Shown here one piece after another: positions 16,813-27,365 of a stretch of 53,327 nt of DNA. The DNA lies in assembly GCF_001422645.1 (NCBI RefSeq), contig NZ_LMLR01000002.1, forward strand, positions 562 to 53,888, given 5' to 3'. The position numbers and the translations under genes were made by a program. The notes under the pieces are model-generated. The model worked only from the letters and a program-made list of their open reading frames with translations. It did not search any database and had not been told where the DNA came from. Source of the stretch: Arthrobacter sp. Leaf69 (GTDB lineage: Bacteria; Actinomycetota; Actinomycetes; Actinomycetales; Micrococcaceae). Every line of letters begins with the position of its first letter. The first letter of the stretch is position 1.

Positions 16813-17235
16813 TTACTCAGCCTCGGTGGTCTCTGCTTCGGCGTCGGCGGGAGCCTCGGCTGCGTCGTCCTTCTTGGCCTTCTTGGTGATGGCTTCCGGG
16901 ATGATCACGGAACCCTTTTCCGGGGCAACGAAGGCAGCCTTGGGAGCCTTGGTCTTCAAGGTGCCCTCCTGGCCCGGGAGACCCTTGAACTTCTGCCAGT
17001 CACCGGTGATCTTGAGGATCGCGGCAACCTGCTCGGACGGCTGTGCGCCGACGCCGAGCCAGTACTGGGCACGGTCCGTGTCGACCTCGATGTACGAGGG
17101 CTCTTCGGTCGGGTGGTACTTGCCGATCTCTTCGATGGCACGGCCATCACGCTTGGAGCGTGCATCCATGACGACGATACGGTAGTACGGTGCGCGCATC
17201 TTGCCAAAGCGCTTAAGGCGAATCTTTACGGCCAC
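16813..17235 (-). CDS. rpsP: 30S ribosomal protein S16
   Basis: S16 is a primary assembly protein of the small ribosomal subunit. The 140-residue protein begins with [20 protein letters not shown] and has the family's [19 protein letters not shown] and [14 protein letters not shown] long Lys/Ala/Glu-rich tail of about 40 residues extends beyond the E. coli length, as in other actinobacteria. The start is GTG at 17235, with AGGAG 11 bases upstream; codons to 17286 are in frame but not conserved. An AT-rich segment at about 17365-17380 may hold its promoter. Confidence 0.96.
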   Translation of the reverse strand: MAVKIRLKRFGKMRAPYYRIVVMDARSKRDGRAIEEIGKYHPTEEPSYIEVDTDRAQYWLGVGAQPSEQVAAILKITGDWQKFKGLPGQEGTLKTKAPKAAFVAPEKGSVIIPEAITKKAKKDDAAEAPADAEAETTEAE

Positions 17236-17450
17236 TTTTGTGGTCACTCCTGTTTCTGAAACGGGGTCGAGCCCGGCGTTCTGCACCCGTGGGGCGGGCC
17301 ATACTAGGGGGTTCTAAAAGGACAAGATCCAGACGCGGAGAGAGGGGCCACGCAGATCGAGTACCTGTTTATTGTGCCAGATCAGCGGCGGGATTTCGAC
17401 TTGACACCCGCAACCGGTCCATTCAGTGGCCTGTCAGTGCCCCAGGTGCG

Positions 17451-17888
17451 TCAGGAAGTCCAGACGTAGAGGCCGGTTTTGCTGGCGGGATCGACGGCGG
17501 TGGCCAGTTCGGCGAGTTGCCGGACGTAGCGCGCAGCCTGCTCCGCGCCGAAAGGCATGTCCTCCTCGGCGGCCCAGGATTCGGCGACGTCGTCCAGCAC
17601 GACCTCCTCGCCCTCCGTCTCATAGGTGAGCAGCTCGGCCAGGGCGCGGACCATCGCCGGCGGCACGCCGAGAAGGGAGTCGCTGGCCACATCCACCATG
17701 GCCAGCTCGTAATCGGCGCCGGACGCGTGGACGGCAGTACCGGCAAGGTCACCCAGGCGCTCGACTTCGAAGTCGGTGATGTCCGCGATCCGGACGGCCC
17801 CGGGCGCCGCAGCGGCCCCGCCGTCGAGGGCGGCGGCACGCTTGAGGGCTTCGGCGTGCGTGGAGACAAAGACTTCGGTGAATCCCAT
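17451..17888 (-). CDS. Hypothetical acidic protein
   Basis: The 145-residue soluble acidic protein begins MGFTEVFVSTHAEAL and has the Asp/Glu-rich segment TYETEGEEVVLDDVAE. I do not recognise its family. No signal peptide, membrane helix or catalytic motif is apparent. The ATG at 17888 is chosen because AAGGACGAG lies just upstream; the frame continues to 18014 into the repeat cluster, which is unlikely to be coding. Codon use is normal for the window, and it stands alone between rpsP and the repeats. Confidence 0.7.
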   Translation of the reverse strand: MGFTEVFVSTHAEALKRAAALDGGAAAAPGAVRIADITDFEVERLGDLAGTAVHASGADYELAMVDVASDSLLGVPPAMVRALAELLTYETEGEEVVLDDVAESWAAEEDMPFGAEQAARYVRQLAELATAVDPASKTGLYVWTS

Positions 17889-17958
17889 GGAACTCGTCCT
17901 TAGCTGTTCGGCGGCGCTGGTCCGCTGTTTGAGGCGTCGCTTCAGCCTAGCCGCTTCA

Positions 17959-18300
17959 GCCCACGCCGGCGCCCGGACGGGACTTGCCCTCCCCTGGCCG
18001 CGGCCAATGAACATAGACCCACCATGTCCGTTCCTGGCAGCGAAAAGTGGACATGCTCCGCGTTGCTGCTAGCCACACCGGCGCCCGGACGGGACATGCC
18101 CTCCCCTGGCCGTGGCCAATGTACATGAAGCCACTTTGTCCATTCCTGGCCGCGCCCCGTGGGCATGCTCCGCGTTATTGCCGGCGAGAACTGGACATGC
18201 GCCGCGTTCCTGCCAGCCACTCCGGCGCCCGGACGGGACATGCCCTCCCCTGGCCTGCGCGAATGAACATAGACCCACTATGTCCGTTCGCTGACTCCTG
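17959..18300. repeat. Cluster of three degenerate composite repeats
   Basis: A core of about 40 bases containing CCGGCGCCCGGACGGGACAT (copies 2 and 3; ACTT in place of ACAT in copy 1) and CCTCCCCTGGCC recurs at about 17959, 18072 and 18216. Each is followed by a block reading AATGAACATAGACCCAC or a variant, then TGTCC. A third word, GGACATGCTCCGCGTT or similar, occurs between copies. ACATAG and CTATGT form an inverted repeat in copy 3. ORFs on both strands merely repeat themselves and are not credible genes. With the terminator at 18302-18340, this accounts for the whole gap between the hypothetical gene and the VOC gene. Confidence 0.85.
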
Positions 18301-18301
18301 C

Positions 18302-18340
18302 GCTGGACATGTCCCTGAAGTCAGGGCGACAAAGTCCAGC
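18302..18340 (-). terminator. Hairpin after the VOC dioxygenase-like gene
   Basis: GCTGGAC (18302-18308) pairs with GTCCAGC (18334-18340), and the inner CCCTGA (18313-18318) pairs with TCAGGG (18321-18326). It lies 44 bases after the stop of the minus-strand VOC gene, at the border of the repeat cluster. No clear T-run follows. Confidence 0.5.
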
Positions 18341-18383
18341 ACTCCGAGTACAGCAGGCCGGCGCCGCAAGGAAAGACTGGCAC

Positions 18384-19259
18384 TCAGCGGACGGCGACGC
18401 GGATCCGGTTACGCCACGGGTCTTCGAAGCGAAGTTCGGCTCCGGTGTGGTGGGACTGGACGCCGGCGGTCTTGAGTCGGTCGGCGAGGGATCCGAGGTC
18501 GTCTCCGGCCGGTACTTCGATCAGCACCTCGCCGAGGCCCAGGGTGTCGCGGCGCGGACCGGCGCCGCGGCTGTTCCAAACGTTCATGGCCATGTGGTGG
18601 TGGTATCCGCCGGCGGAAACGAACAGTGCCTGGCCGTGCCAGCCCGCCGTCTTTTCGAACCCGAGGGTGCCGACGTAGAAGTCCTGCGCCGACTGGACGT
18701 CGCCCACCTGCAGGTGGACATGTCCGACGCCGGCCTCCGCCTCGCGCTGGCCGGCCAGGGACGCCTCGGTCAGGTGCTGCTCGAGGTAGCGCTGCGGCGG
18801 CAGGGCGAGGCTGTCCATCACAACGTTCTTGCCGTCCCAGGACCAGGCGTCGCGGGGCCGGTCCCAGTAGAGCTCGATGCCGTTGCCTTCGGGGTCATTG
18901 AAGTAGAAGGCCTCGCTGACGAGGTGGTCGGCGCTGCCGGTAAAGGACTGCGGCTCGAACTGCGCTGCACTGGCGACGGTGGCGGCCAGCGAGGACTGGT
19001 CCTCGAACAGCAGGGCGGTGTGGAAGAGGCCGGCCTCGCCGCGGGAGGGAAGGTTCAGCCCGGGCGCCGGGGCCAGGTGCACCAGCGGCTTCTGCCGCCG
19101 GCCGAGGTAGAGGCCGCCGTCCTGCTCGGCCACGATGTCGAGGCCGAGGGCGCGCTGGTAGTAGTCGGTCATGAGCTTCATGTCGCCGACCTTAAGCATC
19201 ACAGTGCCCATGGTGAGTTCGGCGGGAAGGAGATCCTGGGTGCTGGCTTCTGGGGTCAT
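18384..19259 (-). CDS. Two-domain VOC-family protein (CatE-like extradiol dioxygenase/glyoxalase fold)
   Basis: The 291-residue protein has two vicinal-oxygen-chelate modules. The first (about 17-135) starts TMGTVMLKVGDM and ends NGIELYWDRPRDAW; the second (about 175-285) contains VGHVHLQVGDV, GYHHHMAMNVWNSRG and RFEDPWRN. Histidines in the second module and the acidic residue near the end match the metal-ligand positions of CatE-type catechol 2,3-dioxygenases. The substrate may be a quinone or catechol, but this is inferred. A palindrome lies in its probable promoter. It stands alone, with a hairpin downstream. Confidence 0.85.
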   Translation of the reverse strand: MTPEASTQDLLPAELTMGTVMLKVGDMKLMTDYYQRALGLDIVAEQDGGLYLGRRQKPLVHLAPAPGLNLPSRGEAGLFHTALLFEDQSSLAATVASAAQFEPQSFTGSADHLVSEAFYFNDPEGNGIELYWDRPRDAWSWDGKNVVMDSLALPPQRYLEQHLTEASLAGQREAEAGVGHVHLQVGDVQSAQDFYVGTLGFEKTAGWHGQALFVSAGGYHHHMAMNVWNSRGAGPRRDTLGLGEVLIEVPAGDDLGSLADRLKTAGVQSHHTGAELRFEDPWRNRIRVAVR

Positions 19260-19321
19260 TTCATCGCTCCGGTGCTACGGGGGCCACCGTCCGTCGATGA
19301 CCCTTCATAGATATAAATTAC

Positions 19322-19333
19322 TTGAAGCTTCAA
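19322..19333 (-). promoter_or_regulatory. Palindromic operator candidate before the VOC gene
   Basis: TTGAAGCTTCAA is a perfect 12-base palindrome set in a locally AT-rich stretch (19310-19340) about 63 bases upstream of the VOC gene start. On the minus strand TTGAAG could also be part of a -35 element. MarR-type repressors of catechol and quinone detoxification genes bind sites of this general kind, but no regulator gene is adjacent. Confidence 0.45.
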
Positions 19334-19360
19334 TTTATTCCTAATGGAGCCGGCAGGTTC

Positions 19361-20443
19361 CTACCGGACCAGTTGCCCCCGCAGCACGATCTTCTCCAGG
19401 TTCTGCAGGGTGGCCAGATGAAGGCGCGGGTCCTCGGCGCAGACCAGGACGTCGGCGCTGGCGCCCTCGGTGATGCCGTCCGCCCGCAGCCAGTCCCGCG
19501 CGGCCCAGGCGCCGGCGTCGAGTGCCGCCCCGGCCGGGAGTCCGGCGGCATGCAGCGCCTGGAGTTCGTCCACGATGCGCCCGTGTTTGATGACGCTGCC
19601 GGCGTCCGTTCCGGCGTAGATCGTGACGCCGGCTTCGAAGGCTGCCAGGACGCGTTCGGCCCTCCGCTCCCAGAGAGCGCGCATGTGCGCCGCATAGCGC
19701 GGGAACTTGGCCTCGGCCTGGGCGGCGATCTCGGGGAACGTGGCAATGTTGATCAGCGTCGGGACGATCGGCACGCCCTGTTCGACGAACCGCGGCAGGT
19801 GCCGCGGGAGCAGGCCCGTGGCGTGCTCGATGCAGTCGATCCCGGCGTCAAGCATGTCATCGAGCGTGTCTTCGGCGAAGCAGTGGGCGGTGACCCGGGC
19901 GCCTTCGTCGTGGGCGGCCTTAACGGCGTCCTTCAGCGTCCGGGCCGGGAAGCTCGCGGCGAGGTCGCCGGCGTCGCGGTCGATCCAGTCCCCCACGAGC
20001 TTGACCCAGCCGTCCCCGGCGCGGGCCTGCTTGCGCACGGCCTCCACCAGGTCCTCCGGCTCCACCTCGACGGCGAACCCCCGGAGGTAGCGCCGGGTCC
20101 TCGCGATATGCCGGCCCGAGCGGATGAGGCGCGGCAGGTCCGCGCGCTGCTGGATCCAGCGGGTGTCATGGACGGCTCCGGCGTCGCGGACCAGCAGGGC
20201 GCCGGCGTCGCGGTCGGTCACGGCTTGTTCCTCTGCCAGCTGCTCCGGGACGTCGCCGCCGGGGCCCAGCCCGATGTGGCAGTGCGCGTCGACCAGCCCG
20301 GGGATGACCCAGCCGGCCAAGGTGAGGTCCGGGGCGGCGGCGGGCCGGCGGAAGGTCAAAAGACCATCGACGGACCACAGTCCGTGATGTTCCGTGTGGG
20401 GTCCGGTGAGAACGGTGCCGCTGAACTCGATGATGCGGGTCAT
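19361..20443 (-). CDS. Amidohydrolase family protein
   Basis: The 360-residue protein belongs to the metal-dependent amidohydrolase superfamily. It has the metal-binding HCH in GLVDAHCHIGLG, histidines in VTAHCF and IEHATG, and the catalytic aspartate in YAGTDAG. The N- and C-terminal ends form the small composite beta-sandwich typical of imidazolonepropionase and prolidase-like relatives. A lysine in DGWVKLVGDW could be the carbamylated bridge. The substrate is unknown. It reads divergently from thiC and starts at an ATG. A link with thiamine is not supported by any motif. Confidence 0.88.
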   Translation of the reverse strand: MTRIIEFSGTVLTGPHTEHHGLWSVDGLLTFRRPAAAPDLTLAGWVIPGLVDAHCHIGLGPGGDVPEQLAEEQAVTDRDAGALLVRDAGAVHDTRWIQQRADLPRLIRSGRHIARTRRYLRGFAVEVEPEDLVEAVRKQARAGDGWVKLVGDWIDRDAGDLAASFPARTLKDAVKAAHDEGARVTAHCFAEDTLDDMLDAGIDCIEHATGLLPRHLPRFVEQGVPIVPTLINIATFPEIAAQAEAKFPRYAAHMRALWERRAERVLAAFEAGVTIYAGTDAGSVIKHGRIVDELQALHAAGLPAGAALDAGAWAARDWLRADGITEGASADVLVCAEDPRLHLATLQNLEKIVLRGQLVR

Positions 20444-20457
20444 GGCTTAAAGCCTAA

Positions 20458-23192
<2,735 letters not shown>

Positions 23193-23251
23193 GGTCTAAC
23201 CCTATGGCACCGGCCCCGCAACGGGGCCGGCGACATTGCGGCCGGCAGGGC

Positions 23252-24841
23252 CTATTTCCCGCCGCCCAGGAACTTGTCGAAGCCCTTGGGCAGGTTCAGC
23301 TGGGAGGCATCGAAGTCGCCGCCCTGCTGGCCGAACGAGGCACCGGTCGGAAGGGCCTTGGCGCCCGCGGCACGCCGGGCCTCGGCGTCCTTGAGCTCCT
23401 GCGCGGCCTTGGCCGGGTTGCCGGAACGCGCCTTCTTCTTGGGCGCGCTCTTGGCGCCCTTGCGGGCACCTCCGCCGCCGCCCATGCCGGGCATCCCCGG
23501 CATTCCGGGCATTCCGCCGCCGGCAGCCATCTTCTTCATCATCTTCTGGGCCTGGGCAAACCGTTCCAGCAGGCCGTTGACCTCGGAGACGTGCACACCG
23601 GAACCGCGGGCAATACGGGCCCGGCGGGAGCCGTTGATGATCTTTGGCGCGACGCGTTCGTGCGGTGTCATGGACCGGACGATCGCCTCGACACGGTCGA
23701 TTTCACGCTCGTCGAACTGCTCCAGCTGCTGCCGGATGTTCTGCGCTCCGGGCATCATCATGAGCATCTTCTTCATGGAACCCATGTTGCGGATCTGCTG
23801 CATCTGGGCCAGGAAGTCATCCAGGGTGAAGTCCTCCTGGTCGGCGAATTTCTTCGCCATCCGGGCGGCTTCGTCCTTGTCCCAGTTCTGTTCAGCCTGC
23901 TCGATCAGGGTGAGGACGTCACCGAGGTCCAGGATGCGTGAGGCCATACGGTCCGGGTGGAAGAGTTCGAAGTCGTCCAGGCCTTCGCCGGTGGACGCGA
24001 ACATCACGGGCTTGCCGGTGACGGAGGAAACCGAGAGCGCGGCACCGCCGCGGGCGTCGCCGTCGAGCTTGGAGAGCACAATGCCGGTGAAGTTGACGCC
24101 TTCGTCGAAGGCCATGGCCGTGTTGACGGCGTCCTGGCCGATCATGGCGTCCACCACGAACAGCACTTCGTTCGGAACGATGGCGCGGCGGATCTGGCGC
24201 GCCTGCTCCATCATCTCCGCATCGACGCCGGTCCGGCCGGCGGTGTCAACGATCACGACGTCGTGCAGCGTGCGGCGCGCTTCCTCGACGCCGGCGCGGG
24301 CGACGGAGACCGGGTCGCCCGCCGGGTGCTCCAGTTCGGTGGAGGTGGCGCCCGGGTGCGGGGCGAAGACCGGCACCCCGGCGCGCTTGCCCACCACCTG
24401 GAGCTGGGTGACGGCGTTGGGGCGCTGCAGGTCACAGGCCACCAGCATGGGGCTGTGGCCCTGCGCCTTGAGGTACTTGGAGAGCTTTCCGGCCAGGGTG
24501 GTCTTACCGGCACCCTGCAGGCCGGCGAGCATGATGATGGTGGGACCGGTCTTCGCGAGGCGGATCCGGCGAGTCTCACCGCCCAGGATCTCGACGAGCT
24601 CCTCGTTGACGATCTTCACGATCTGCTGGCCCGGGTTCAGCGCCGCGGACACCTCGGCGCCGAGGGCACGCTCGCGCACCCGTCCGGTGAATTCGCGGAC
24701 CACGGGCACGGCAACGTCAGCGTCCAGGAGGGCACGCCGGATCTCGCGGACTGTGGCGTCAACGTCCGCCTCGGTCAGGCGGCCCTTGCCACGGAGATTC
24801 TTGAAGGTTGCTGTCAACCGGTCAGAGAGTGAATTGAACAC
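23252..24841 (-). CDS. ffh: Signal recognition particle protein Ffh
   Basis: Ffh binds 4.5S RNA and signal sequences and docks with FtsY to target membrane proteins. The 529-residue protein has the N domain (1-90), the G domain with GLQGAGKTTLAGKL, DTAGRTG and TKLDGDARGG-like motifs, and a methionine-rich M domain containing MGSMKKMLMMMPG and repeated MPG triplets. The tail is basic. The start is a GTG at 24841. The family length is 450-530. It reads divergently from the G6PDH paralogue. FtsY is encoded 8 kb away in the same window. Confidence 0.97.
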   Translation of the reverse strand: MFNSLSDRLTATFKNLRGKGRLTEADVDATVREIRRALLDADVAVPVVREFTGRVRERALGAEVSAALNPGQQIVKIVNEELVEILGGETRRIRLAKTGPTIIMLAGLQGAGKTTLAGKLSKYLKAQGHSPMLVACDLQRPNAVTQLQVVGKRAGVPVFAPHPGATSTELEHPAGDPVSVARAGVEEARRTLHDVVIVDTAGRTGVDAEMMEQARQIRRAIVPNEVLFVVDAMIGQDAVNTAMAFDEGVNFTGIVLSKLDGDARGGAALSVSSVTGKPVMFASTGEGLDDFELFHPDRMASRILDLGDVLTLIEQAEQNWDKDEAARMAKKFADQEDFTLDDFLAQMQQIRNMGSMKKMLMMMPGAQNIRQQLEQFDEREIDRVEAIVRSMTPHERVAPKIINGSRRARIARGSGVHVSEVNGLLERFAQAQKMMKKMAAGGGMPGMPGMPGMGGGGGARKGAKSAPKKKARSGNPAKAAQELKDAEARRAAGAKALPTGASFGQQGGDFDASQLNLPKGFDKFLGGGK

Positions 24842-24993
24842 GCGCCGTGCACTTCTTTCAGTGGATCTACGGATGGCGGCCGGTGCGGCACGCCAGCGTC
24901 GCGACTGAAGTTCGCCTGAACGAACCGCCTCGACAACGGGACTCGACTATCTAGGGTACCAAGACGCGCGTTCAAGATGGCATGCTGACTTAG

Positions 24994-26385
24994 GTGACCA
25001 GCCAAACAACAGTGAAAACCCTGCTCATCCTGGGCGCCTCGGGCGACCTCACCGGCAGGCTCCTGCTGCCGGGCCTCGCCCGGCTCGTGTCCCGGGGCCG
25101 CGCCGACGGCCTGACCCTGGTGGGTGCCGGCTCGGATGACTGGACCCCGGACCAGTGGCTGGAGCGCCTCGAGGAGTCCTTCGCCGACGCCACCTCCCAG
25201 GCCGGCGCGTCCGGCCGTCGGGAGCTGAAGCAGATCCGGGAATCCACCAGCTACCACCAGCTGGACGTCACGGCAGACGGGCAGCTCGCCGGCCTGCTGG
25301 CGCAGCTGGAGGGGCCCGTGGCCGTCTACTTCGCGCTGCCGCCACGCGTCAGTCAGCTGGCCTGCGAGGCGTTGGACCCGGGCCAGGTGCCCGCCGGGAC
25401 GCGCCTGGTCATGGAGAAGCCGTTCGGTTCCAGCGAGGCGTCCGCCCGCCAGCTCAATGAAACCCTGGCCGCCCTGGTCCCGGAGGACCACATCCACCGG
25501 GTGGACCACTTCCTGGGCAAGGCGACGGTGCTGAACATCCTGGGACTGCGCTTCGCCAACACCTTCCTGGAGCCGGTGTGGAACCGCGGGCACATTGAAA
25601 AGGTCGAGATTGTCTTCGACGAGGACCTCGCGCTGGAGGGGCGCGCCCGCTATTACGACGGCGCCGGCGCCCTGCGCGACATGATCCAGAGCCACCTTCT
25701 GCAGATCATGGCCCTGATGGCGATCGAACCGCCCGCCTCGGTGGATGAGCGGGACCTCCGCGACGCCGTGGCCACGGTGCTGCGGGCCAGCAGCATCAAG
25801 GCCCCCTACGCGAAGAGCACCCGCCGGGCCCGGTACACCGCGGGCTCGATCGGCGGCCGGACAGTGCCGGACTACGCCAAGGAAGAAGGCGTCGACGCCG
25901 CCCGCGGCACCGAGACGCTGGCCGAGGTGGTGGTGGAGATCGACAACTGGCGCTGGCAGGGCGTCCCGTTCATCCTGCGCTCCGGCAAGGCCCTGGGCTT
26001 CAAACGCAAGGAAGCCGTGGTGACGTTCCGGCCGGTGCCGCACCTGCCCCGGGGCTTCACCGGCGTGGACTCCCCCAACCAGCTCAGGATCGGCTTCGGG
26101 CCGGACACCCTGCAGTTCGACGTCGATGTGAACGGCCCCGGCGACGTCCTCAGCCTGGACCGCGCCACCCTCCAGGCCGAACTGAGCGGCTCCGAGCTGC
26201 TGCCCTACGGGGAGGTCCTGGAGGGCGTCCTGACCGGCGACCCCCTGCTCTCCGTCCGCGCCGACACTGCGGAAGACTGCTGGCGGATCCTGGAGCCCGT
26301 CCTCAAGGCCTGGGCCAGGGACAGCGCCCCGCTGGAAGAATACGCCGCCGGGAGCGACGGGCCGGAAGGCTGGCAGGCGGACTGA
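24994..26385 (+). CDS. Glucose-6-phosphate dehydrogenase paralogue
   Basis: The 463-residue protein belongs to the G6PDH family, which oxidises glucose 6-phosphate with NAD(P). It keeps the nucleotide loop LGASGDLTGR, the EKPFG motif and the substrate-binding HRVDHFLGK with its catalytic histidine. The N-terminal half is divergent (no KLLPALY-type segment after the loop), and no transaldolase, opcA or 6-phosphogluconate genes adjoin it. It may therefore be a second form with a different cofactor or sugar. The GTG at 24994 lacks a ribosome binding site; CATGCT at 24981-24986 suggests a leaderless message. Confidence 0.85.
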   Translation: MTSQTTVKTLLILGASGDLTGRLLLPGLARLVSRGRADGLTLVGAGSDDWTPDQWLERLEESFADATSQAGASGRRELKQIRESTSYHQLDVTADGQLAGLLAQLEGPVAVYFALPPRVSQLACEALDPGQVPAGTRLVMEKPFGSSEASARQLNETLAALVPEDHIHRVDHFLGKATVLNILGLRFANTFLEPVWNRGHIEKVEIVFDEDLALEGRARYYDGAGALRDMIQSHLLQIMALMAIEPPASVDERDLRDAVATVLRASSIKAPYAKSTRRARYTAGSIGGRTVPDYAKEEGVDAARGTETLAEVVVEIDNWRWQGVPFILRSGKALGFKRKEAVVTFRPVPHLPRGFTGVDSPNQLRIGFGPDTLQFDVDVNGPGDVLSLDRATLQAELSGSELLPYGEVLEGVLTGDPLLSVRADTAEDCWRILEPVLKAWARDSAPLEEYAAGSDGPEGWQAD

Positions 26386-26462
26386 CGGGCGCCGACCATC
26401 CGCGGGCTGGTGCGGGTGTGGGTGGTGGGGGTGCACAGGTGCGGGCCGGCGTCGGGCCTTCT

Positions 26463-26891
26463 GGCGACGCGGTTCACCCTCCACGACGCGCAATCAGCCG
26501 GACGACACTCGAATACCGCCGCGCCAGACAATTCGCGCGTCGTCAGGACCTGCACGCCGCGTCGGACAATTCGCGCAGCGCCAGACCAATCGCGGCGCGC
26601 CGCGCCCTTTGTGCAACGGCAAGCACATCGCTAGTCGATGGACACTTCGCGCAGCACCAGGCCGTTTGTGCAGCGTGGAGATGCGAGTGCTGGCCGACCT
26701 CATCTCCAGGCGACGCGATTCCCCCTCCACGACGCGCAACTAACCGGACGACACCCGAATACCGCCGCGTCAGACAATTCACGCGTCGAGGGGCCCGTTG
26801 CGCGTCGATGGACACTCCGCGCGTCGCCAGGCACGTCGAACGCCGCGCCAGACCCCCGCGCGCCGATGGACCACTCGCGTGCCGGGGCGCC
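26463..26891. repeat. Duplicated 80-bp block and repeated GACAATTCGCGCG words
   Basis: An 80-base block at 26463-26542 recurs at 26709-26788 with only a few changes. Words close to GACAATTCGCGCGTCGNCAG occur at about 26527, 26565, 26641, 26773, 26811 and 26869. The region lies in the 641-base gap between the G6PDH gene and glnB (26386-27026), in which I find no credible gene. Apart from this cluster and the terminator at 26954, I see nothing else in the gap. Confidence 0.85.
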
Positions 26892-26953
26892 CCGGGAAGC
26901 GGCGTAAGGTGCGGCCCGCCGTCGGGCGTTATCCCGAAGCCAGCGGGCACAAC

Positions 26954-27000
26954 ACAGCGGGCCGGGTACCTTTTCAGGTTCCCGGCCCGCTGTTTTGTTT
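26954..27000 (+). terminator. Intrinsic terminator between the G6PDH gene and glnB
   Basis: Twelve-base arms at 26955-26966 and 26981-26992 plus an ACC/GGT helix form a near-perfect stem with a 6-base loop. TTTTGTTT follows on the plus strand. It lies 27 bases past the glnB stop on the minus strand, so it can serve both convergent transcripts. Confidence 0.85.
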
Positions 27001-27026
27001 GAAGCTGAGTGGCGCGTAGCTGCTGG

Positions 27027-27365
27027 TTAGATGGCAGCCGATCCGCGTTCACCCGTGCGGACCCGTACTGCCTCAAACACATCCATCGTCCAGACCTTGC
27101 CGTCTCCGGCCCGGCCGGTGTTCGAGCTGGCGATGATGACATCGAGGATGTCGTCCGCCTGTTCGTCGGTGGCCAGGACCTCTACCCGGATCTTGGGGAG
27201 CAGGTCCACGTTGTACTCGGCGCCGCGGTACACCTCGGTGTAGCCCCGCTGCCTGCCGTAGCCGCTGGCGGCGCTGACCGTGAGGCCCTGCACGCCGTAG
27301 GCTTCGAGCCCTTCGCGGATGGTGTCGAGCTTTTCCGGCCGGACGATTGCTGTGATCAGTTTCAT
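27027..27365 (-). CDS. glnB: PII nitrogen regulatory protein
   Basis: PII senses 2-oxoglutarate and ATP/ADP and controls the ammonium channel AmtB and nitrogen metabolism. The 112-residue protein has the T-loop with Tyr51 in YTEVYRGAEYNVD and the nucleotide-binding TGRAGDGKVW. In actinobacteria Tyr51 is adenylylated. The ATG overlaps the amtB stop in ATGA. It could equally be called glnK because it follows amtB. The modifying enzyme gene glnD, which often follows, is not in the window. Confidence 0.95.
   Translation of the reverse strand: MKLITAIVRPEKLDTIREGLEAYGVQGLTVSAASGYGRQRGYTEVYRGAEYNVDLLPKIRVEVLATDEQADDILDVIIASSNTGRAGDGKVWTMDVFEAVRVRTGERGSAAI

Noticed and set aside
17942..18300. Possible CRISPR array or repeat protein
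   Set aside because: The three copies are too few, irregular in spacing and too diverged for CRISPR, no cas gene is near, and the frames end at random within the copies.
26463..26891. Remnant of a glnD gene
   Set aside because: No glnD-like motif (HD or nucleotidyltransferase) is visible in any frame, and the sequence is dominated by short repeats.
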